Of a stretch of DNA of 64,000 bases, positions 59,927-64,000 are shown piece by piece (the first letter of the stretch is position 1; each line of letters opens with the position of its first letter). The position numbers and the translations under genes were made by a program. Source of the stretch: Candidatus Avelusimicrobium pullarium (GTDB lineage Bacteria > Elusimicrobiota > Elusimicrobia > Elusimicrobiales > Elusimicrobiaceae); contig CALUTQ010000002.1 of NCBI GenBank assembly GCA_944323745.1, forward strand, positions 636,114-700,113. The letters are read 5' to 3'. Under the pieces are notes generated by a model that was given only the letters and a program-made list of their open reading frames with translations, was not told the origin of the DNA and did no database searches.

Positions 59927-61021
59927 ATGTTGAAAAAAATCATTTTCCCACTTCTATTTCTTTGTTTTTCTATCACCCTTTGTGCGACCACCATCAACAC
60001 ATCAAACTATAAAACTTTTATTGGGGAAAAAGTTAAATTTTCCGAAACAATTCCTGACAAACAATATTACAAGATAGGAAGAAAAAAACTTTCAACAAAA
60101 AAATATAAAGGCAAAATATCGCTTCTGTCTAACATTGAGCTAGATAAAAAAGGAAATATTATCGTCTTTTTAACCACCTCTTTTGAAAAGAATAAAGAAA
60201 AAACTATAAAAATAAAAACAAAATCAAAAGAAGTAGTATTACAGAATATTTCTATTCTCCCTCCGCCAAGGCCCAAGCGAGCCACATCTTCAAAAGCATC
60301 TAATTTCTCACATAAACAATCTGAAAGAGATTCTAGCTATCAGAATGATAAGCGACCAACTTTTATTGTTATTGTATTTATTGCGTTTATTGTTATTTGG
60401 TTAAAAAGCTTGATAAAAGACCGAACGCTGGTAGCCGAAGTTACAAATACAGACCGAGGTGAAAAATCCGAACGAGACCTTATTCTAAAACTGCGTCATG
60501 CGGGTTTTTCCTCTGAAGAGATATTCCACGATTTATACATCCCTTTAGGAAATAATCATTTTTCGCAAATTGATTTAGTATTAGTAAGCAACGTAGGATT
60601 AATCGTTTTTGAAGTAAAAGATTACAGCGGATGGCTTTTTGGAAATGAAACACAACGTCAATGGACACAGGTGCTAAATTACGGCAGAGAAAAACACCGC
60701 TTTTACAATCCTATTATGCAAAATGCTCAACACATCAGACATTTAAAATCCTATCTAGGCCAAAACATTCCCTGTTTCTCTGTTATTGTATTTTATGGAA
60801 ACTGCGAATTAAAAAATATTAGTTTTATGCCACAGAACACATATCTTACGACAAAACGTCATGCTATGCGGGTTATAAATAAAATATTAGCCACAGAGCC
60901 GCCCATTACCTATGCAAAGCATATTATTCCTTTATTGCAAAACGCCGTCTATAATGGTAACAACCCTAATATCCGGCAACAACATATTTACAACATCTAT
61001 AACAGGCTGGATAAAGATTAG
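59927..61021 (+). CDS. NERD-domain membrane protein
   Basis: 364 residues. Signal peptide or anchor (MLKKIIFPLLFLCFSITLCA), an exported Lys/Ser-rich region (about 20-140), a membrane helix (TFIVIVFIAFIVIWL, about 145-160), then a cytoplasmic NERD domain: 'GEKSERDLILKLRHAGF', 'QIDLVLVSNVGLIVFEVKDYSGWLFGN', 'FYNPIMQNAQHIRHLKSYL'. NERD is a nuclease-related fold, and the E.K motif (FEVKDY) is its putative active site. Strongly AT-rich, so probably acquired. The last four bases overlap the end of the convergent recombinase gene. Confidence 0.83.
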   Translation: MLKKIIFPLLFLCFSITLCATTINTSNYKTFIGEKVKFSETIPDKQYYKIGRKKLSTKKYKGKISLLSNIELDKKGNIIVFLTTSFEKNKEKTIKIKTKSKEVVLQNISILPPPRPKRATSSKASNFSHKQSERDSSYQNDKRPTFIVIVFIAFIVIWLKSLIKDRTLVAEVTNTDRGEKSERDLILKLRHAGFSSEEIFHDLYIPLGNNHFSQIDLVLVSNVGLIVFEVKDYSGWLFGNETQRQWTQVLNYGREKHRFYNPIMQNAQHIRHLKSYLGQNIPCFSVIVFYGNCELKNISFMPQNTYLTTKRHAMRVINKILATEPPITYAKHIIPLLQNAVYNGNNPNIRQQHIYNIYNRLDKD

Positions 61022-62451
61022 CTATTATGTCTAAGCAATTGGCTCACGCGGGCGGGGCTCATACCCAGTGCCGCGGCACATTCCCGCTGGGAAAGGTTAT
61101 TTACCCTCATATATTCCCGTATCTGCAAGGCAAGTGCTTTATAATACGTCTTTTTGTCTATCTTGGGTGCTTCGGGGTTGGCTTTAACCCGTTTGTTGCG
61201 CCGCACATAATTGGGTTTTACCGCCGCGTGAAATGCAAAACTTACCCCGTTGGGAAGCAAAACCTCTATATTTTCCCCTTGGTATGCGTAAGTAATCCGC
61301 CGTACTACCTGGACCAGCGTTTCCGTTTGTTGCTCTAATTTCTGCTGTTCCAGTTCCGCCCTATTGATTAACCCGCGTTCTGCCAGCTGTTTCAAAACCG
61401 CCTCATTAAACTCGGGCTGGCGTACCGTTCTGGTGGGGCAGGAGGCATACCCCTCCTTTTGACAGCGGTGGCATATATAATAAAAATGTTTTATTCCATT
61501 TTTCTTAGCATACACCGGCACCATATCTGCGCCGCACTCCTTACAGTAGAGGAGGCCCCGTAAAAGCCCGGGTATCCGTTTGCGGGCAAAGCCGTGGTTT
61601 ATGCGCCGGGAACGCAGTAGCTCCTGCACCTTATCATATGTTTCCCGCGAAATAATGCCTTCGTGTTCACCTTCGTATATTTTTCCTTTATAAAGCACTT
61701 GGCCGATATAGGTGGGGTTGTGGATAATGCGGTATAAATGGGCGCGGGATATTGGCCGGGCCTGCCATACTCCTCCATGGCGCAGTTTGCGTTCCGGGAA
61801 GCCGATACCTTTTGCATTCAAAACATCCAGTACTTTGGAAACATTTTCCGCCCGCAAAACACTTTCAAAAATAAACCGCACCTGCTCGTCATAAGGTGGG
61901 TTTGGAACCAGCAAATGCCGTTCTCTATCTAACCGATATCCAAATGGGATGAGCCCGCCCACAAATTTGCCTTTCATACGGGAGGCCGCCATTTTGTCCC
62001 GCGTGCGCTCCCCGATGATTTCCCGTTCAAACTGGGCAAAAGACAGCAATATGTTAAGCGTCAAGCGGCCCATAGAGGTTTTGGTATTAAAGTTCTGTGT
62101 AACGGATACAAACGATACGGAATGTTTATCAAAAAATTCCAGCAACTGGGAAAAATCCAGGAGGGAGCGGGACAGGCGGTCCACTTTATACACTACTACA
62201 CAGTTCACTAATCCTTGTTTGATATCCCGGATTAACTGCTGGAGACCGGGCCTGTCCGTATTGGCGCCGGTAAAGCCGCCATCATCATAATGGGTATTAA
62301 GGGGGTGCCACCCCTCCCCGCGTTGACTGGCGATATAGGCCATGCAGGCCTCGCGCTGGGCATCCAAGGAGTTAAAGTCCTGTTCCAGCCCCTCACTGGT
62401 GGATTTGCGCGTATATACGGCACAATACAGAGGACGGACAATTTCGCTCAT
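61018..62451 (-). CDS. Large serine recombinase
   Basis: 477 residues. Catalytic domain at the N-terminus: 'AVYTRKSTSEGLEQDFNSLDAQREAC' with the nucleophile Ser, 'VVYKVDRLSRS' with active-site Arg, 'GRLTLNILLSFAQFEREIIGERTRDK'. A recombinase domain follows ('PFGYRLD', 'LYRIIHNPTYIGQVLYKG'), then a zinc ribbon ('LLYCKECGADMV', 'YYICHRCQ') and a C-terminal helix-turn-helix ('NNLSQRECAAALGMSPARVSQLL'). It catalyses integration and excision of a mobile element. It overlaps the DUF2924 gene (ATGA) and is less AT-rich than its island neighbours. Confidence 0.92.
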   Translation of the reverse strand: MSEIVRPLYCAVYTRKSTSEGLEQDFNSLDAQREACMAYIASQRGEGWHPLNTHYDDGGFTGANTDRPGLQQLIRDIKQGLVNCVVVYKVDRLSRSLLDFSQLLEFFDKHSVSFVSVTQNFNTKTSMGRLTLNILLSFAQFEREIIGERTRDKMAASRMKGKFVGGLIPFGYRLDRERHLLVPNPPYDEQVRFIFESVLRAENVSKVLDVLNAKGIGFPERKLRHGGVWQARPISRAHLYRIIHNPTYIGQVLYKGKIYEGEHEGIISRETYDKVQELLRSRRINHGFARKRIPGLLRGLLYCKECGADMVPVYAKKNGIKHFYYICHRCQKEGYASCPTRTVRQPEFNEAVLKQLAERGLINRAELEQQKLEQQTETLVQVVRRITYAYQGENIEVLLPNGVSFAFHAAVKPNYVRRNKRVKANPEAPKIDKKTYYKALALQIREYMRVNNLSQRECAAALGMSPARVSQLLRHNS

Positions 62452-62951
62452 AAGCCAAAGAAGTGATACCCGCTAATATGCTGCCCGGTAATAGCACAGG
62501 CGACCGCGGAAAGGCTTTTATAGTATTTGCCGTTATACTCAAAGCCAATTTCCAATACTTTGACGGATATTTCCCGCCCTTTATATTTCTTTTCTAACAC
62601 GGCCCCTGCCAGCGGCAGGCGAACATCCCGCAGGGATTTTTTGTTCTCTGTGGCGCGCTTTTCGGCCCGATACTTATTTTTACGCATGAGTTGAGCCAAG
62701 GGATTTACAGTATTGGCAATTTCTCGCAGGTCATTTGTGGAAGGGGTTATTGATTTCTGCGCCAGGGTGGAATCAAGGGCGGGCTGTGTATCCGGAAGGG
62801 GTTTTGCGGGCAAAATGGATTGTCCGGCTTTGGTTTCCGTTCCCAAATCGTGCGGAACGGGGTTTTTCTTGTTCTTAGACGAGGGTGTGGTTGCTTTTTT
62901 CTTTAAGGCAATGGCTTTTTGAGAAGCCTTTTTAGTGTTATGTTTGGTCAT
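62448..62951 (-). CDS. DUF2924 protein, recombinase partner
   Basis: 167 residues. Basic, disordered N-terminal half (Lys/Pro/Thr-rich), then the DUF2924 domain: 'DVRLPLAGAVLEKKYKGREI', 'VLEIGFEYNGKYYKSLSAVACAITG', 'GYHFFGL' at the very end. DUF2924 genes commonly lie next to large serine recombinases in phages and integrative elements and are coupled to them, as here by an ATGA overlap. Molecular function unknown, DNA binding likely. A GGGAGG ribosome site precedes ATG 62951. Confidence 0.83.
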   Translation of the reverse strand: MTKHNTKKASQKAIALKKKATTPSSKNKKNPVPHDLGTETKAGQSILPAKPLPDTQPALDSTLAQKSITPSTNDLREIANTVNPLAQLMRKNKYRAEKRATENKKSLRDVRLPLAGAVLEKKYKGREISVKVLEIGFEYNGKYYKSLSAVACAITGQHISGYHFFGL

Positions 62952-62956
62952 ATTTC

Positions 62957-63002
62957 CTCCCTATAGTTTTAACGTACCTACATATACGCTTACTATAGGG
63001 AG
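62957..63002. repeat. Inverted repeat between divergent recombinase genes
   Basis: CTCCCTATAG (62957-62966) and CTATAGGGAG (62993-63002), 10-bp perfect arms 26 bases apart. A third TATAGGGAGGA lies at the ribosome site of the tyrosine recombinase gene. Possible operator or recombination site. The remaining 100 bases to 63107 are AT-rich with no other feature. Confidence 0.4.
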
Positions 63003-63107
63003 AGAAGTCAAGACATATTCAAACGTTCTCTTTGCTAGGCGCTAGGCAGTTGCAATAACAAATTATCACAATATATACAAGGAATTTATTAATTATAGGG
63101 AGGACTT

Positions 63108-63911
63108 ATGAACACTTCTTTTGCACAATATCTCACTAATAAAAACCTAGCATTTAACACGATCAATTCGTATTTATATACGTTAAAATTATTTAACAAA
63201 ATATATCACAAACGTTTTAATAAACAAAATTTACAAAAATTTAAAAGTTTCCTTTTAGACAAGTATACTGCCAACACTATTAATTTAAGAATCCGTGGGA
63301 TTAATTGCTACCTCGAGTTTATAAATAAAAAACAGCTAAAACTAAGCTGCGTAAAAGTACAAACGAAAAACTTTTTGGAAAATGTTATTAGCGAAGCAGA
63401 TTATGAATACTTCAAGAAGAAACTTAAAAAATATAATCTATTTTGGTATTTCGTAATACGTTTTTTAGCCGCGACAGGAGCCCGCGTCAGCGAGTTAATT
63501 CAAATCAAAGCTGAACACATACAATTAGGATATTTAGATTTGTATTCTAAAGGAGGGAAAATAAGACGAATTTATATTCCTATCAAACTACAACAAGAGG
63601 CCCTCTTATGGCTAAAGGAACAAGATCTCTCTTCTGGATTTATTTTTCGAAATCGATTTGGAGACAGAATTACTCCCAGAGGAATATCTAGCCAACTAAA
63701 ACAACTAGCCTTAAGATACAAAATTAATACAAAAGTAGTTTATCCTCATTCTTTTAGACATCGTTTTGCCAAAAATTTTTTAGCAAAATATAATGATATC
63801 TCCCTACTTGCAGATCTTATGGGACATGAAAGCATCGAAACTACACGCATTTATCTTCGAAAAACAAGTCTAGAACAAAGAGCCATTGTGGATAGTATTA
63901 TAGATTGGTAG
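63108..63911 (+). CDS. Tyrosine recombinase (integrase/Xer type)
   Basis: 267 residues. N-terminal SAM-like core-binding domain (1-90), catalytic domain with a complete set of residues: Arg in 'ATGARVSEL', Lys in 'YSKGGKIR', HxxR in 'YPHSFRHRFAKNF', His in 'LMGHESIETT', nucleophile Tyr in 'RIYLRKT'. Very AT-rich. The short length and the hsdS sequence directly after it suggest a recombinase that rearranges type I restriction specificity genes rather than a phage integrase. GGGAGG precedes ATG 63108. Confidence 0.9.
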   Translation: MNTSFAQYLTNKNLAFNTINSYLYTLKLFNKIYHKRFNKQNLQKFKSFLLDKYTANTINLRIRGINCYLEFINKKQLKLSCVKVQTKNFLENVISEADYEYFKKKLKKYNLFWYFVIRFLAATGARVSELIQIKAEHIQLGYLDLYSKGGKIRRIYIPIKLQQEALLWLKEQDLSSGFIFRNRFGDRITPRGISSQLKQLALRYKINTKVVYPHSFRHRFAKNFLAKYNDISLLADLMGHESIETTRIYLRKTSLEQRAIVDSIIDW

Positions 63912-64000
63912 CCTACCTACGATATAACAACTATTATGAGAAGATTGGCACCGAATTCCGCAACATTACGGATGAAATCCCTTTTGAAATACCGGGTAGT
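63905..64000 (+). pseudogene. HsdS (type I restriction specificity) fragment or cassette, runs off right edge
   Basis: After the recombinase stop, the frame in register with 63938 reads 'YNNYYEKIGTEFRNITDEIP' and then 'FEIPGS' to the last base. The words ITDEIPFEIP and the preceding helix are the conserved central region of HsdS, the DNA-recognition subunit of type I restriction-modification enzymes. There is no ribosome site or ATG, only a TTG (63905) inside the recombinase gene. It is therefore more likely a silent 5'-truncated cassette than an intact gene. Confidence 0.65.

Overview
The window looks like a chromosome segment of a Gram-negative, strictly fermentative bacterium of the phylum Elusimicrobiota, probably a gut-associated relative of Elusimicrobium. 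This is an inference. It rests on many PulG/type IV pilin-like genes that share one N-terminus (14.1, 22.8, 23.5, 42.5, 44.5 and 52.5 kb), an electron-bifurcating [FeFe]-hydrogenase HydABC, a proton-pumping pyrophosphatase, MurB/MurI, LptF/LptG and LpoB-type lipoproteins of a double-membrane envelope, and no respiratory genes. No rRNA or CRISPR is visible. There are two tRNA genes, Asp(GTC) and His(GTG).

Layout. 1-4.3 kb (minus): a very large SprA-like outer-membrane gene running off the left edge. 4.5-6.7: LptF/LptG permeases. 6.7-14: nucleoside phosphorylase behind a structured RNA leader, CorA, a membrane TPR-kinase, MurI, a YfiH/PgeF-family protein, a cation/proton antiporter and a REC-GGDEF protein. 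14-27.5: pilins, phosphohexomutase, MurB, tRNA-Asp, an Omp85-like protein, H+-pyrophosphatase and an M3 peptidase. 27.6-36: an IspH-membrane domain fusion, phosphofructokinase, RlmB, a phosphoesterase-fold protein that has lost its metal ligands, an outer-membrane protein/histidine kinase/AI-2E-exporter-family operon, and an unassigned RNA candidate. 36.3-41.4 (minus): an envelope lipoprotein operon (pilin-like protein, LpoB, COG3014, LPP20-like, FKBP isomerase, two unknowns). 42.5-46.4: two giant cysteine-rich pilin-like genes that share their 5' parts. 46.6-50.7: hydABC behind a perfect-consensus promoter. 50.9-58.8: DUF1646 permease, Lys/Ala-rich exported protein, a fourth pilin, a pair of MntP-like exporters, serine dehydratase, nitroreductase and a degenerate GGDEF-EAL sensor.

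From tRNA-His (58.9 kb) to the right edge the content changes to an accessory island: HNH nuclease, NERD-domain protein, large serine recombinase with a DUF2924 partner, and a tyrosine recombinase directly followed by an hsdS fragment. This suggests a shuffling type I restriction specificity locus cut by the window edge.

Two regulatory patterns run through the window. First, at least fourteen first-in-operon genes have a -10 hexamer (TATAAT, TAGAAT, TAAAAT and similar) exactly six bases before the start codon and no Shine-Dalgarno sequence. This predicts widespread leaderless mRNAs beside a second, normal class with GGAGG. Second, the four ordinary pilin genes share a promoter whose -35/-10 spacer is mostly a run of twelve T, a structure prone to slippage and possible phase variation. 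In three of them a 19-bp perfect inverted repeat is centred on the start codon.

Metabolically the genes point to sugar and amino-acid fermentation (phosphohexomutase, phosphofructokinase, serine dehydratase) with hydrogen as electron sink and pyrophosphate-driven proton pumping.
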